Source: Azorhizobium caulinodans ORS 571
GTDB taxonomy: Bacteria; Pseudomonadota; Alphaproteobacteria; Rhizobiales; Xanthobacteraceae
Length of the DNA: 64,000 nt
Reading direction: 5' to 3'
NCBI RefSeq assembly: GCF_000010525.1
Contig: NC_009937.1
Span: forward strand, 4,593,501-4,657,500
The notes below the pieces were generated by a model. The model made no database searches and was not told where the DNA came from. It saw nothing but the letters and a program-made list of their open reading frames with translations. Shown here piece by piece: positions 1-8,245 of this stretch; within the stretch, counting starts at the first letter, position 1; every line of letters begins with the position of its first letter. The position numbers and the translations under genes are program-made.

Positions 1-485
1 ACAAGCTCGTCGCCGCCGCCATCCAGTCCGTCCCCGGAGGACCCGCGGCAGCCACGGTCGCGGCACTGCTGGTGGTGGCCGCCTCGGCACTCGTGCTCGA
101 TGCCTTCGAGATCATCTTCGTCATCGTGCCGCTGATCGCCCCGCCTTTGCTGGTGCGGGCGGACGACGCGGCCTGGGTGGCGGTGCTCATCCTGCTCACC
201 TTGCAGATGAGCTTCCTCCTGCCGCCGCTCGGCTATGCGCTGGTGGTGACGCGGGACCGGCTGAAGGGCGATGCCCCCATGTCCGCCATGCTGCGCGCTC
301 TTGCCCCATATCTCGGCGTGCTGACACTGGTGCTGGGCGCCGTCTTCCTCGTGCCCGCGCTCGCACACCCAAGGCTGCTGCTGGCCGGCCCGCCCGTCGC
401 CCCGGTTCCCGCCGGCACCGGAGAGCGGAAGCTGGAGGACATGGTGCCCCTGCCGCCGGAACCCGCCGCTCCGGCCTTGAACTGA
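1..485 (+). CDS. TRAP transporter large permease (DctM-like), 3' end only
   Basis: This is the C-terminal part of a TRAP-type large membrane subunit; the reading frame is open from base 3, so the 5' part lies outside the window. The visible ~160 residues are hydrophobic. The stretch DAFEIIFVIVPLIAPPLL followed by LQMSFLLPPLGYALVV is typical of the last helices of the DctM/YiaN family (chloroaromatic/mannitol type). After the last helix there is a proline/alanine-rich tail of about 40 residues ending at the TGA at 483-485. TRAP permeases work with a periplasmic binding protein and a small DctQ subunit in the inner membrane, using an ion gradient; those partners would be to the left. The substrate cannot be read from this fragment. 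Confidence 0.75.
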   Translation, partial: KLVAAAIQSVPGGPAAATVAALLVVAASALVLDAFEIIFVIVPLIAPPLLVRADDAAWVAVLILLTLQMSFLLPPLGYALVVTRDRLKGDAPMSAMLRALAPYLGVLTLVLGAVFLVPALAHPRLLLAGPPVAPVPAGTGERKLEDMVPLPPEPAAPALN

Positions 486-556
486 GGGGCGGGACCGCCC
501 ATCCTGACCGCGCAGCCGGCAGAGGTGCGCCGTGCGAAGGGGGAGGACGCGCGATC

Positions 557-949
557 ATGTACCGCGCCACGACGCGCAAGATCCAGGTGACAGCCACGCC
601 CCGCTATGTGGCGGAACGGTCGGAGCCGGATCAGGGCCGCCATTTCTGGGCCTATACGATCGAGGTGGTGAACCTCGGCAAGGTCAGCGTGCAGCTCAAG
701 TCCCGGCATTGGGTCATCACCGATGCCCACGGCCATGTGGAAGAGGTGCATGGCGCGGGCGTCGTGGGCGAAGAGCCGGTGCTGCCGCCGGGCGGGCGCT
801 TCGAATATACAAGCGGCGTGCCCCTCTCGACCCCCACCGGCATCATGTCGGGCCATTACGACATGCTCGCCGAGACGGGCGAGACCTTCTCGGTGGAGGT
901 GCCGGCCTTCTCGCTGGACGTGCCCCACATGGCCCGCATCCTGAACTGA
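557..949 (+). CDS. apaG: ApaG domain protein (Co2+/Mg2+ efflux-associated)
   Basis: The product is 130 residues, the normal length for ApaG, and is a single immunoglobulin-like beta fold. Family signatures are the block around FWAYTIEVVNLG, the RHWVITDAHG strand (residues ~55-65) and the glycine-rich GVVGEEPVLPPGGRFEYTSG segment. ApaG is a cytosolic protein of uncertain biochemical role; in enterobacteria it is linked to cobalt/magnesium tolerance and sits beside apaH/ksgA. Here it instead lies just upstream of trkH, 13 bp away on the same strand, so the two are probably co-transcribed. The ATG was chosen because the family begins a few residues before the first beta strand. Confidence 0.93.
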   Translation: MYRATTRKIQVTATPRYVAERSEPDQGRHFWAYTIEVVNLGKVSVQLKSRHWVITDAHGHVEEVHGAGVVGEEPVLPPGGRFEYTSGVPLSTPTGIMSGHYDMLAETGETFSVEVPAFSLDVPHMARILN

Positions 950-962
950 CGACCTTATCGCC

Positions 963-2459
963 ATGAGCCTTGCCAATGCCGCGCGGGTGCAGAGGGGCTC
1001 CACCCCGGCGCTCGACCTGCGGCCGCTTGCCGCCACCATCGGCACGCTGCTCGCCATCCTCGGCGCCAGCATGGTGCTGCCCGCCCTCGCCGATCTCAGG
1101 GCCGGCGTCGCGGGGGAGAGCGCCTTCGTGGGCTCCGCCGCCGTCACCATTTTCGTCGGCGTGCTGATGATCGTGTCGGGCCGCTCCGCCGGGCCCATGC
1201 GGCTCGATCTGCGGCAGGCCTTCCTGCTGACCACCTCGGTCTGGGTGGTGCTTGCCCTGTTCGCGGCCCTGCCGCTCGCCTGGGGTCCGAGCGGCCTCTC
1301 CCCGGTGAAGGCGCTGTTCGAGAGCATGTCCGGCCTCACCACCACGGGCGCCAGCGTCATGAGCGGGCTCGATGCCATGGCGCCGGGCGTGCTCTTGTGG
1401 CGGAACATGCTGCACTGGTTCGGCGGCATCGGCATCGTGGTCATCGCCATCGCCGTGCTGCCGGCGCTGAGCATCGGCGGCATGCAGCTCTTCCGCACCG
1501 AGTCCTCCGACCGCTCGGAGAAATTCCTGCCGCGCGCCGGCTCCGTCGCCAAAGGGCTGCTCGCCGCCTATGGGGTGCTGACCCTGCTGTGCGCCATCGG
1601 CTACGGGCTCGCCGGCATGCGCCCCTTCGATGCCGTGACGCTCGCCATGTCGACGGTGTCGAGCGGCGGCTTCGCCAATTCGGATTCCTCGCTGGCCGTC
1701 TTCGCCAATCCGGCGGTGGACTATGTGGCCATCGTCTTCATGCTAGCGGCGGCCCTGCCCTTCCCGCTCTATGTGCGGGCCTTCTCGGGCGACGTGCGCA
1801 AGCTGTTCCGCAATCCGGAAGTGCGTCTGTTTCTGGGGCTCGTCGCCGTCTTCACGGTGGCGTCCTTCCTGCAGCAGACCTTTCAGGGCATCGCCAGCGG
1901 CGAGCCGGCACTGCGCGGGGCGCTGTTCACGGTGGCCTCGCTCATGTCCACCACCGGCTTCATGGCCGTGGACTATACGAACTGGGGCCCGCTGTCGGAC
2001 GCCATCTTCTTCATCGCCATGTTCCTCGGCGGCTGCACCGGCTCCACCTCCGGCGGCCTCAAGTCGCTGCGCATCCTCATCGCGCTGAAAGCCGTGCGCC
2101 AGCATCTCAAGCGCATCTCCTACCGCAACGGCCAGTTCCCGATCCGCTATGGCGGCGCGCCGGTCTCCGACGACGTGGTGGCCTCGGTGCTCGGCTTCAT
2201 CTTCCTTTATGTGGCGAGCTTCGTGGTGATCAGCGTCATCCTGAGCATGCTCGGGCTCGATCTGCGCACCGCGCTTTCCGCCGCCATCGCCTGCCTCGCC
2301 AACGTGGGGCCGGGCCTCGGGCCGCTGGTGGGGCCGGCCTCCAACTACGGCGGGCTGAGCGAGCCGGCCATTGCGGTGCTGACGCTCGCCATGCTGCTGG
2401 GGCGGCTCGAAATCGTCACCGTGCTGGTGCTCGTGGTGCCGCGCTTCTGGTGGCGGTGA
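963..2459 (+). CDS. trkH: Trk-type potassium uptake protein, membrane subunit
   Basis: This 498-residue inner-membrane protein is a TrkH/KtrB K+ transporter. Four pore-loop repeats are visible: TTTGAS (residues ~126-131), STVSSGGFANSD, LMSTTGFMAVD and LANVGPGLGPL, each contributing a selectivity-filter glycine. The segment FLGGCTGSTSGGLKSLR before the last pore unit is a strong TrkH family signature. TrkH translocates K+ with an NAD(H)/ATP-binding TrkA partner; no trkA is in this window. A second K+ uptake system (Kup) is encoded near 17 kb. The start ATG lies 13 bp after apaG. A perfect 12-bp inverted repeat follows the stop codon. Uptake of K+ is a confident family inference; regulation is not visible. 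Confidence 0.93.
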   Translation: MSLANAARVQRGSTPALDLRPLAATIGTLLAILGASMVLPALADLRAGVAGESAFVGSAAVTIFVGVLMIVSGRSAGPMRLDLRQAFLLTTSVWVVLALFAALPLAWGPSGLSPVKALFESMSGLTTTGASVMSGLDAMAPGVLLWRNMLHWFGGIGIVVIAIAVLPALSIGGMQLFRTESSDRSEKFLPRAGSVAKGLLAAYGVLTLLCAIGYGLAGMRPFDAVTLAMSTVSSGGFANSDSSLAVFANPAVDYVAIVFMLAAALPFPLYVRAFSGDVRKLFRNPEVRLFLGLVAVFTVASFLQQTFQGIASGEPALRGALFTVASLMSTTGFMAVDYTNWGPLSDAIFFIAMFLGGCTGSTSGGLKSLRILIALKAVRQHLKRISYRNGQFPIRYGGAPVSDDVVASVLGFIFLYVASFVVISVILSMLGLDLRTALSAAIACLANVGPGLGPLVGPASNYGGLSEPAIAVLTLAMLLGRLEIVTVLVLVVPRFWWR

Positions 2460-2468
2460 CGATATGCG

Positions 2469-2495
2469 GATGACGGGCGCGGCGCGCCCGTCATC
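2469..2495. terminator. Hairpin between convergent trkH and hslO
   Basis: A perfect 12-bp inverted repeat (arms 2469-2480 and 2484-2495, 3-base loop) sits between the stop codons of trkH (+) and hslO (-). It has no clear T-tract on either strand, so it may be a shared terminator or only a 3'-end stabilising hairpin. Confidence 0.55.
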
Positions 2496-2500
2496 GGTCT

Positions 2501-3487
2501 TCAGGAATCCAGCTGATCGAACACTTCTTCCGCCGCGAACCCATAGGTGCGGCCGCAGAATTCGCAGGTGACGGTGATGCGCCCGTCGTCCTGCACCATC
2601 TCCTTCTGCTCTTCGCGGGTGAAGCTCTTCAGCACGCCCGCCACCCGCTCGCGCGAGCAGGAGCACTGGGCCTTCAGCAGTTGCGGCTCGAACACCCGCA
2701 CCCCGCGCTCGTGGAAGAGGCGGAACAGCAGGCGGTCGCTGGTCAGCGTCTTATCCACCAGTTCCACATCCTCGATGGTGCCGGCGAGTGCCTGCGCCTC
2801 GGCCCAGGCCTCGTCGTCATCCACCTGGTGGAGTTCGGTGCCCTCCGGCGCATCGCCCGGATGGAAGTCCGCCTGCGCCGCGCGGCCGGCCTCGGCCGGC
2901 AGGAACTGCGCGAGCAGCCCGCCCGCCCGCCAGGACGAGCCGCCGCCCGCTTGCAATTCCTCGCCCACGGCGAGACGCACGCGGGTCGGGATCTGCTCGG
3001 ACTGGCGGAAATATTCGTGCGCCGCCTCTTCCAGCCCCTCGCCCGTCAGCGCCACAACGCCCTGATAGCGATTGACCGACAGACCCTGATCGATGGTCAT
3101 GGCCAGATGCCCCTTGCCGAGCAGCGCGGCCGGGCTCGCGGCATTGGCCAGCACCGCCGCCTCCACCGCCTCGCGGTCGAAGCGGGCATAGGCGCGGATC
3201 TTGTCGGGGGTCACGAAATCCACCACGAGCATGTCGACGGGACCGTCGGTGTGGGTCTGGAGAATGAAGCGGCCCTCGAACTTCAGAGACGAGCCGAGCA
3301 GGGTCGCCAGCACCACCGCCTCGCCGATCAGCCGCTTCACCGCCGCCGGATAGGTGTGATGGGCGAGCACGCCATCGAGCACGCTGCCGAGGCGCACCAC
3401 CCGCCCGCGCACATCGAGGGCCTCCACCTGAAACGGCGTCACGCAGTCATCCGCATCGAGGCGGGGCTGCTTTTCCTCTTCAGCCAT
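2501..3487 (-). CDS. hslO: Redox-regulated chaperone Hsp33
   Basis: The 328-residue product matches Hsp33, a cytosolic holdase that becomes active on oxidation. All four zinc-binding cysteines of the redox switch are present: C275-S-C277 and C308-E-F-C311. The N-terminal domain holds the typical core with YPAAVKRLIGEAVVLATLLG and KFEGRFILQTHTDGPV (residues ~46-82). A central insert around residues 200-230 is acidic. The gene is downstream of argD-argF on the same strand, an arrangement common in alphaproteobacteria, but a 121-bp gap containing a GC-rich hairpin separates it from argF, so it may have its own promoter. Confidence 0.95.
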   Translation of the reverse strand: MAEEEKQPRLDADDCVTPFQVEALDVRGRVVRLGSVLDGVLAHHTYPAAVKRLIGEAVVLATLLGSSLKFEGRFILQTHTDGPVDMLVVDFVTPDKIRAYARFDREAVEAAVLANAASPAALLGKGHLAMTIDQGLSVNRYQGVVALTGEGLEEAAHEYFRQSEQIPTRVRLAVGEELQAGGGSSWRAGGLLAQFLPAEAGRAAQADFHPGDAPEGTELHQVDDDEAWAEAQALAGTIEDVELVDKTLTSDRLLFRLFHERGVRVFEPQLLKAQCSCSRERVAGVLKSFTREEQKEMVQDDGRITVTCEFCGRTYGFAAEEVFDQLDS

Positions 3488-3508
3488 CGGGACTCCACAT
3501 CATGACAA

Positions 3509-3533
3509 CGGCCCCGGTCATGGACCGGGGCCG
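3509..3533 (-). terminator. GC-rich hairpin after argF
   Basis: A perfect 11-bp inverted repeat (3509-3519 / 3523-3533, loop of 3) lies between the argF stop codon and the hslO start. On the minus strand it is followed by only a weak T-rich stretch (TTGTC), so termination would be partial. Confidence 0.5.
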
Positions 3534-3608
3534 CAAGGATTGCGCTCTTTGCACCCGTCCGTCCACTCGGCCTTACAGGCCCCATGCGGGGCCGGCCAAG
3601 CGAGGGGA

Positions 3609-4538
3609 TCAGGCGCTCGCCTTCTCCAGGCACCAGGCGAGGATGCCCTTCTGGGCGTGCAGACGGTTCTCCGCCTCGTCGAACACCACCGACTGCGGGC
3701 CGTCCATCACCTCATCCGTCACCTCCTCGCCGCGATGGGCGGGCAGGCAATGCATGAATATGGCGTCGGGCGCGGCGCGCGCCATGAGCTTGGCGTTCAC
3801 CTGATAGGGCTTCAAGAGGTTGTGACGGCGCTCGGCCTCCTTGTCGCCCATGGAGACCCAGGTGTCGGTGATGACGCAATCGACGCCTTCCACCGCCTCT
3901 TCCGGATCGCGCATGAAGCGCACCTTGGCCTGCGTGCGCTTGACGAACTCCTTCAGGGCCTGACGCGGAGACAGCTCCTTGGGCGTCGCGACATTGATGG
4001 TGAAGTCAAATTGCGCCGCCGCGTGAACCCACGAGGCGAGCACATTGTTGGCGTCGCCGGTCCAGGCCACGCTGCGCCCCTCGATGCTGCCCTTGTGCTC
4101 CTCGAAGGTGAGCACATCGGCCATCACCTGACAGGGATGGGACACGCGGGTGAGGCCGTTGATGACCGGCACGGTGGCGAATTTCGCCAGTTCCAGCAGG
4201 TCCTCATGGCTCAGGATGCGGATCATGATCGCATCCACGAAACGCGACAGCACGCGGGCGGTGTCGGCGATGCTTTCGCCGCGCCCGAGCTGCATTTCCG
4301 CGCCCGTGAGCATGATGGTCTCGCCGCCGAGCTGGCGCATGGCCAGATCGAACGACACGCGCGTGCGGGTCGAGGGCTTGTCGAAGACCATGGCGAGCGA
4401 CTTGCCCGCCAGCGGCTTCTCCTCGGTTCCCGCCTTGCGCTTGGCCTTCAGCTGCTTGGAGAGCTCCAGCACCCCGCGCAGGTCCACTGCCTCCAGATCC
4501 GTCAGATCCAGAAAGTGACGCACACCATTCCCGCTCAT
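3609..4538 (-). CDS. argF: Ornithine carbamoyltransferase
   Basis: This 309-residue enzyme converts ornithine and carbamoyl phosphate to citrulline in arginine biosynthesis. The carbamoyl-phosphate loop STRTR is at residues 56-60, the HPCQ motif is within [16 protein letters not shown], and the ornithine/catalytic loop [11 protein letters not shown] is near the C-terminus. The start was set at the ATG whose last base is 4538. It overlaps the argD stop as ATGA, which indicates translational coupling with argD. The same frame stays open far upstream through argD, but that extension is alternate-frame translation of argD and not a fusion. Confidence 0.97.
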   Translation of the reverse strand: MSGNGVRHFLDLTDLEAVDLRGVLELSKQLKAKRKAGTEEKPLAGKSLAMVFDKPSTRTRVSFDLAMRQLGGETIMLTGAEMQLGRGESIADTARVLSRFVDAIMIRILSHEDLLELAKFATVPVINGLTRVSHPCQVMADVLTFEEHKGSIEGRSVAWTGDANNVLASWVHAAAQFDFTINVATPKELSPRQALKEFVKRTQAKVRFMRDPEEAVEGVDCVITDTWVSMGDKEAERRHNLLKPYQVNAKLMARAAPDAIFMHCLPAHRGEEVTDEVMDGPQSVVFDEAENRLHAQKGILAWCLEKASA

Positions 4539-5743
4539 TCGGCGGCCCCCTTCACCGGCGCGGCTGCAAGCCCGTCCTCGATCCGCCGGCAAGCCGCCTC
4601 GATCTTTTCCGCCGCAAGCTTCACTTCTTCCTCGCTGACCACCAGAGGCGGCAGGAGGCGCACAACATTGTCGCCGGCGCCGGGGGCCAGCAGGCCCTCC
4701 TCGCGCAGCGCCACCACGAGATCGCCCGCCGGCACATTGGCGCGCAGGCCGAGCAGCAGGCCCTGGCCGCGCACCTCGGCGATGACGCCGGGATGGCGGT
4801 CCTTCACGCCGGCCAGAAGCTGCGTGAAGCGCAGGCTGATCTGGTTCACATGCTCCAGGAAGGACGGCTCCAGAACCTTGTCCAGCACCGCATTGCCCAC
4901 CGCCATGGCGAGCGGGTTGCCGCCATAGGTGGAGCCGTGGGTGCCCAGCGTCATGCCCTTGGCCGCTTCTTCCGTGGCGAGGCAGGCGCCCATGGGGAAG
5001 CCGCCGCCGATGCCCTTGGCGACCGACATGATGTCCGGCGTGACGCCCGCCCATTCGTGGGCGAACAGCTTGCCGGTGCGGCCGACGCCGCTCTGCACCT
5101 CGTCCAGCACCAGCAGCAGGCCGTGCTCGTCGCACAGCGCCCGCAGGGCGGCGAGGAAGCCGGACGGCGGCACGCGCACACCGCCCTCGCCCTGGATGGG
5201 TTCCAGCAGGATGCCGGCGGTGGCGGGGCCGATGGCCGCCTTCACCGCCTCCAGATCGCCGAAGGGCACATGGTCGAAGCCCGGCAGCTCGGGGCCGAAG
5301 CCTTCGAGATACTTGGCATTGCCGCCGGCGGCGATGGTCGCGAGCGTGCGTCCGTGGAAGGCGCCCTCGAAGGCGATGAGGCGGTTCCGCTCGGGATGGC
5401 CGGAGACATACTGGTATTTGCGCGCCATCTTGATGGCGCACTCCAGCGCTTCCGCACCGGAATTGGTGAAGAAGACCGTATCGGCGAAGGTCGCCTGCGT
5501 GAGGCGCTCGGCCAGCCGCTCGCCGCCGGCGATGCGGAACAGGTTCGAGGTGTGCCAGAGCTTGCCCGCCTGCTCGGTCAGGGCCTGCGCCAGATAGGGA
5601 TTGGCGTGACCCAGCACATTGACCGCGATGCCGGCGGTGAAGTCGAGATAACGTCGCCCGTCCGTCGTCACGAGCCAGCAGCCCTCTCCCCGCTCGAATT
5701 CCAGGTTGATGCGTGCATAGGTCGGCAGAACGGGGGATATCAC
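4535..5743 (-). CDS. argD: Acetylornithine / succinyldiaminopimelate aminotransferase
   Basis: The 402-residue product is a class III PLP-dependent aminotransferase of arginine (and possibly lysine) synthesis. PLP contacts visible are [15 protein letters not shown] (residues ~94-108), D214 in LVLDEVQSG and the Schiff-base lysine K243 in [23 protein letters not shown] (181-189) and [11 protein letters not shown] are further family motifs. It is the first gene of an argD-argF unit with a 4-bp overlap. The divergent gene upstream is gcrA, 341 bp away. ArgD and N-succinyl-DAP aminotransferase activities cannot be separated by sequence. Confidence 0.96.
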   Translation of the reverse strand: MISPVLPTYARINLEFERGEGCWLVTTDGRRYLDFTAGIAVNVLGHANPYLAQALTEQAGKLWHTSNLFRIAGGERLAERLTQATFADTVFFTNSGAEALECAIKMARKYQYVSGHPERNRLIAFEGAFHGRTLATIAAGGNAKYLEGFGPELPGFDHVPFGDLEAVKAAIGPATAGILLEPIQGEGGVRVPPSGFLAALRALCDEHGLLLVLDEVQSGVGRTGKLFAHEWAGVTPDIMSVAKGIGGGFPMGACLATEEAAKGMTLGTHGSTYGGNPLAMAVGNAVLDKVLEPSFLEHVNQISLRFTQLLAGVKDRHPGVIAEVRGQGLLLGLRANVPAGDLVVALREEGLLAPGAGDNVVRLLPPLVVSEEEVKLAAEKIEAACRRIEDGLAAAPVKGAAE

Positions 5744-6084
5744 GGGAACCCCTCCTCACGAGGGTTGAGCGCCGGAGTGGCGCAGGGACAAACGGAAAAA
5801 GGCCGCCCAAGCGGGGCAGCCCGACATGGGTGATTCTAGCTATCGCCCACGCGGGGTCAACATACCTAGCTTGGTTAACGTTTTCGCAACGACTTGGGGA
5901 AAACAGCCGGCTGCGTGATTCTGACTCTTCGCGACCCAGCCCCCATATTGTAGTTTCCCACTCGCCGCCTACGAGATGTCGTGCGGCACCGTTCCCAAGT
6001 GGCGTCGGCTCCCCAGTCCTGCGCGCGGACAGCGCGTCGCAGGAAGCGGCCGGGGATTCGATGAGGCAGCCAAGGAGGCGAGCG
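5744..6084. other. Divergent argD-gcrA intergenic region
   Basis: This 341-bp region has no credible gene. It must carry the promoters of argD (-) and gcrA (+) and contains four GANTC sites, listed separately. The gcrA ribosome binding site AAGGAGG is at 6072-6078. I found no clear full CtrA box (TTAA-N7-TTAA). Confidence 0.6.
5832..6059 (+). promoter_or_regulatory. Cluster of four GANTC (CcrM) sites before gcrA
   Basis: GANTC occurs at 5832-5836, 5917-5921, 5923-5927 and 6055-6059, the middle two 1 bp apart. GANTC is the target of the cell-cycle methyltransferase CcrM, and GcrA is the regulator that reads this methylation in Caulobacter-type alphaproteobacteria. A cluster in the gcrA leader suggests that gcrA transcription responds to methylation state. 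The sites are seen directly; the regulation is inference. Confidence 0.5.
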
Positions 6085-6612
6085 ATGAGCTGGAACGACG
6101 AGCGCGTCGAACTCTTGAAAAAGCTCTGGAGCGAAGGACTGTCGGCCAGCCAGATCGCGGCTGAACTCGGCGGGATCACGCGTAATGCCGTGATCGGCAA
6201 GGTTCACCGTCTCGGCCTGTCGGGCCGGGCAAAGGCTCCGGCCGTCGCGGCCCGTCCGCGCAAGGCCGCCCGTCCCGAGGCGCCCGCACCGCGCCCCCAG
6301 GCCCCGACCCGTCCGGCGACCATCGGCAACACCGCCCTCGCCCCGGCCTTCGAGGAACTGGTGGAGACCGCTCCGGCGCCCGCGCCCGAGGCTCAGCCCT
6401 CCGCCAACATCGTGCCGATGGGCCAGCGCTGCACGATCATGAATCTCACGGAAGCCACCTGCCGGTGGCCGGTGGGCGAACCGGGGACGGACGCCTTCTA
6501 TTTCTGCGGCGGACGCAGCCTTCCCGGCATGCCCTACTGCACCACCCACGCCCGGATGGCCTACCAGCCGGTCCAGGATCGCCGGCGGGACCGCCGGGTG
6601 GCCCGTCTCTGA
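6085..6612 (+). CDS. gcrA: Cell-cycle regulator GcrA
   Basis: The 175-residue product matches GcrA, a sigma-70-associated regulator that controls promoters carrying methylated GANTC. The N-terminal winged-helix-like DNA-binding segment is clear: [15 protein letters not shown] followed by [20 protein letters not shown] and VHRLGLSGR (residues 1-50). A proline/alanine-rich linker covers residues ~50-110. The C-terminal domain contains the conserved cysteines in [25 protein letters not shown] and [12 protein letters not shown]. The start at 6085 was chosen for its strong AAGGAGG site and family N-terminus; an upstream in-frame ATG gives an implausible extension. A terminator hairpin follows. Confidence 0.96.
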   Translation: MSWNDERVELLKKLWSEGLSASQIAAELGGITRNAVIGKVHRLGLSGRAKAPAVAARPRKAARPEAPAPRPQAPTRPATIGNTALAPAFEELVETAPAPAPEAQPSANIVPMGQRCTIMNLTEATCRWPVGEPGTDAFYFCGGRSLPGMPYCTTHARMAYQPVQDRRRDRRVARL

Positions 6613-6625
6613 TCTGTCCTGACCC

Positions 6626-6653
6626 AGCCCCGCTCCGGCGGGGCTTCGGTTTT
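6626..6653 (+). terminator. Intrinsic terminator after gcrA
   Basis: Arms 6626-6633 and 6638-6645 form an 8-bp GC-rich stem with a 4-base loop, followed by TCGGTTTT on the plus strand. The position 13 bp after the gcrA stop fits a rho-independent terminator. Confidence 0.75.
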
Positions 6654-6714
6654 CAGGGGCTTATGACTGTCGAAGACAATGCCCGGCGCGGATGACACGC
6701 CGGGCGCGCATCGG

Positions 6715-7023
6715 TCAGCGCCGGTCGCGCGTCGGGTCGTAGCAGGTATAGCCCACGAAGCACTGCGGATTGTCGCGGGTCGGCACCCAGGCCGGGTTGG
6801 TCTGCTGGTCCATGGGGCAATAGGCCCCGCTCACCACATAGCGGTCGTAAACCAGCTGAGAGGTGGCGAGCACCACGGCACCCTGCTGACGCACCATGCC
6901 GGTGGCCTGCGCACAGCTCATCTTGCGGCTGTCCGGCAGCCCCTGCGCAAGCGCCGCCCCGGAGGCGACGACGGCACCGGCCAGCAGAACCGGCGCCAGA
7001 ACAGCGCGCGACCAGTTGTTCAT
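6715..7023 (-). CDS. Small secreted cysteine-containing protein, copy A
   Basis: This 102-residue protein has a signal peptide (MNNWSRAVLAPVLLAGAVV...ALA, cleavage likely after residue ~26), so the mature form is about 76 residues and periplasmic. Four cysteines (in KMSCAQA, AYCPMD, PQCFVGY and YTCYDP) could form two disulfides. The C-terminal block TRDNPQCFVGYTCYDP is shared almost exactly with the neighbouring gene at 7134-7472, so the two are paralogues from a local duplication. I do not recognise a named family or function. Both lie downstream of phoB on the same strand, 111 bp apart. Confidence 0.75.
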   Translation of the reverse strand: MNNWSRAVLAPVLLAGAVVASGAALAQGLPDSRKMSCAQATGMVRQQGAVVLATSQLVYDRYVVSGAYCPMDQQTNPAWVPTRDNPQCFVGYTCYDPTRDRR

Positions 7024-7133
7024 GATCCTTAACTCCCGCAGCCGCGTTCGGCGCGGCCCCTTGTGGCGTTCGCCGCCGTCTCCGGCGACCGGTCCAACAT
7101 AGGCTCAGCCGCGGCCTGCTGCCAGCGGGCGGC

Positions 7134-7472
7134 TCACCAGCCCCAGCCCCAGCGCCAGTCTCCCTTGGCGGGGTCGTAGCAGGTGTAGCCGATGAAGCAT
7201 TGCGGATTGTCGCGCGTCGGCTCGAAGGCCGGCCGCAGCGCCTGCTGCGGCATGCAGAAGCGCAAATCGCTCACATAGCGGTCGAAGGTGGTCGCGGAGG
7301 TGTCGAGCACGATGCCGCCGGCCCGGGCGACCAGCCGCGCCGCCTGGTCGCAGGTCATAGCGCGCGTGTTGGGCCGCGCCTGTGCGCCGATGGACGCGAG
7401 GGGAAGCAGCAGCACCAGGGCGAGGGCCGCCGCTTTCAGGACGCGACCCGACATGCGCACCAGACCTGCCAT
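7134..7472 (-). CDS. Small secreted cysteine-containing protein, copy B
   Basis: The protein has 112 residues from the ATG ending at 7472, with a basic then hydrophobic signal peptide (LKAAALALVLLLPLASIGAQA). It is paralogous to the gene at 6715-7023: both have (M)(S/T)C-QA near the mature N-terminus, a central FDRYV / YDRYV, and the block TRDNPQCF-GYTCYDP. Copy B adds an aromatic tail GDWRWGWGW. The longer open frame to 7691 would run into phoB and was not used. Located 65 bp downstream of phoB; co-regulation with the phosphate regulon is possible but not shown. Function unknown. Confidence 0.72.
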   Translation of the reverse strand: MAGLVRMSGRVLKAAALALVLLLPLASIGAQARPNTRAMTCDQAARLVARAGGIVLDTSATTFDRYVSDLRFCMPQQALRPAFEPTRDNPQCFIGYTCYDPAKGDWRWGWGW

Positions 7473-7537
7473 GCTCAGCCTCCCTCGCGCCACCCACGCG
7501 GCCATCGGACGGCAGATGGCGTGGCGCACCGCGCCCC

Positions 7538-8239
7538 TCAATGGGCGCGGGCGAACATTTCGTTGAAGGAATAACCGGCGCCGCGCACGGTGCGGATGGG
7601 ATCGGGCTGGCGGCCGCGATTGATCGCCTTGCGCAGGCGGCCCACGTGCACGTCCACGGTGCGCTCGTCGATATAAACGTCCTGGCCCCACACCCCGTCG
7701 AGCAACTGCTCGCGGGAGAAGACGCGGCCAGGGCTCTGCATCAGGAACTCGAGCAGGCGGAACTCGGTCGGACCGAGATGCACCTCGCGGCCCGAGCGGT
7801 GGACCCGATGGGTCTCGCGGTCGAGTTCGATGTCGCCGGCCCGCAGCAGGGTCGCCACATGCTCGGGCTTGGCCCGGCGCAGCAGCGCCCGCACGCGCGC
7901 CAGCAATTCCGGCACGGAGAAGGGCTTCACCACATAATCGTCGGCGCCCGTGGCAAGGCCGCGCACCCGCTCGGTCTCCTCGCCGCGCGCGGTCAGCATG
8001 ATGACAGGCAGGCGCTCCGTCTCCGGCCGCGTGCGCAGCCGGCGACAGAGCTCGATGCCCGAAAGGCCCGGCAGCATCCAGTCGAGGATGACGAGATCGG
8101 GCACGCTCTCGCGCAGCCGCGTCTCGGCTTCATCACCCCGCCCCACATTGTCGACGGCGTAACCCTCGCTCTCGAGGTTGTACCGCAGGAGGAGCGTCAG
8201 CGGCTCCTCGTCCTCGATGATCAGAATGCGCGCAGGCAC
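7538..8239 (-). CDS. phoB: Phosphate regulon response regulator
   Basis: The 233-residue protein has a receiver domain (residues 1-120) with acidic pocket E9/D10/E11 and phospho-acceptor D53 in LVILDWMLPG, and the switch lysine in VVKPFSVPEL. The C-terminal OmpR/PhoB winged helix (residues ~130-230) includes RVFSREQLLDGVWG and the recognition segment RTVDVHVGRLRKAI. PhoB is phosphorylated by PhoR under phosphate limitation and binds Pho boxes. It is the last gene of the phoR-pstSCAB-phoU-phoB cluster, 6 bp after phoU. Confidence 0.97.
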   Translation of the reverse strand: MPARILIIEDEEPLTLLLRYNLESEGYAVDNVGRGDEAETRLRESVPDLVILDWMLPGLSGIELCRRLRTRPETERLPVIMLTARGEETERVRGLATGADDYVVKPFSVPELLARVRALLRRAKPEHVATLLRAGDIELDRETHRVHRSGREVHLGPTEFRLLEFLMQSPGRVFSREQLLDGVWGQDVYIDERTVDVHVGRLRKAINRGRQPDPIRTVRGAGYSFNEMFARAH

Positions 8240-8245
8240 GTTGGC

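Noticed and set aside
3609-6200. 863-codon frame that looks like an argD-argF fusion
   Set aside because: The part before position 4538 is argD read in another frame plus the gcrA leader. The true argF starts at 4538, overlapping argD by 4 bp.
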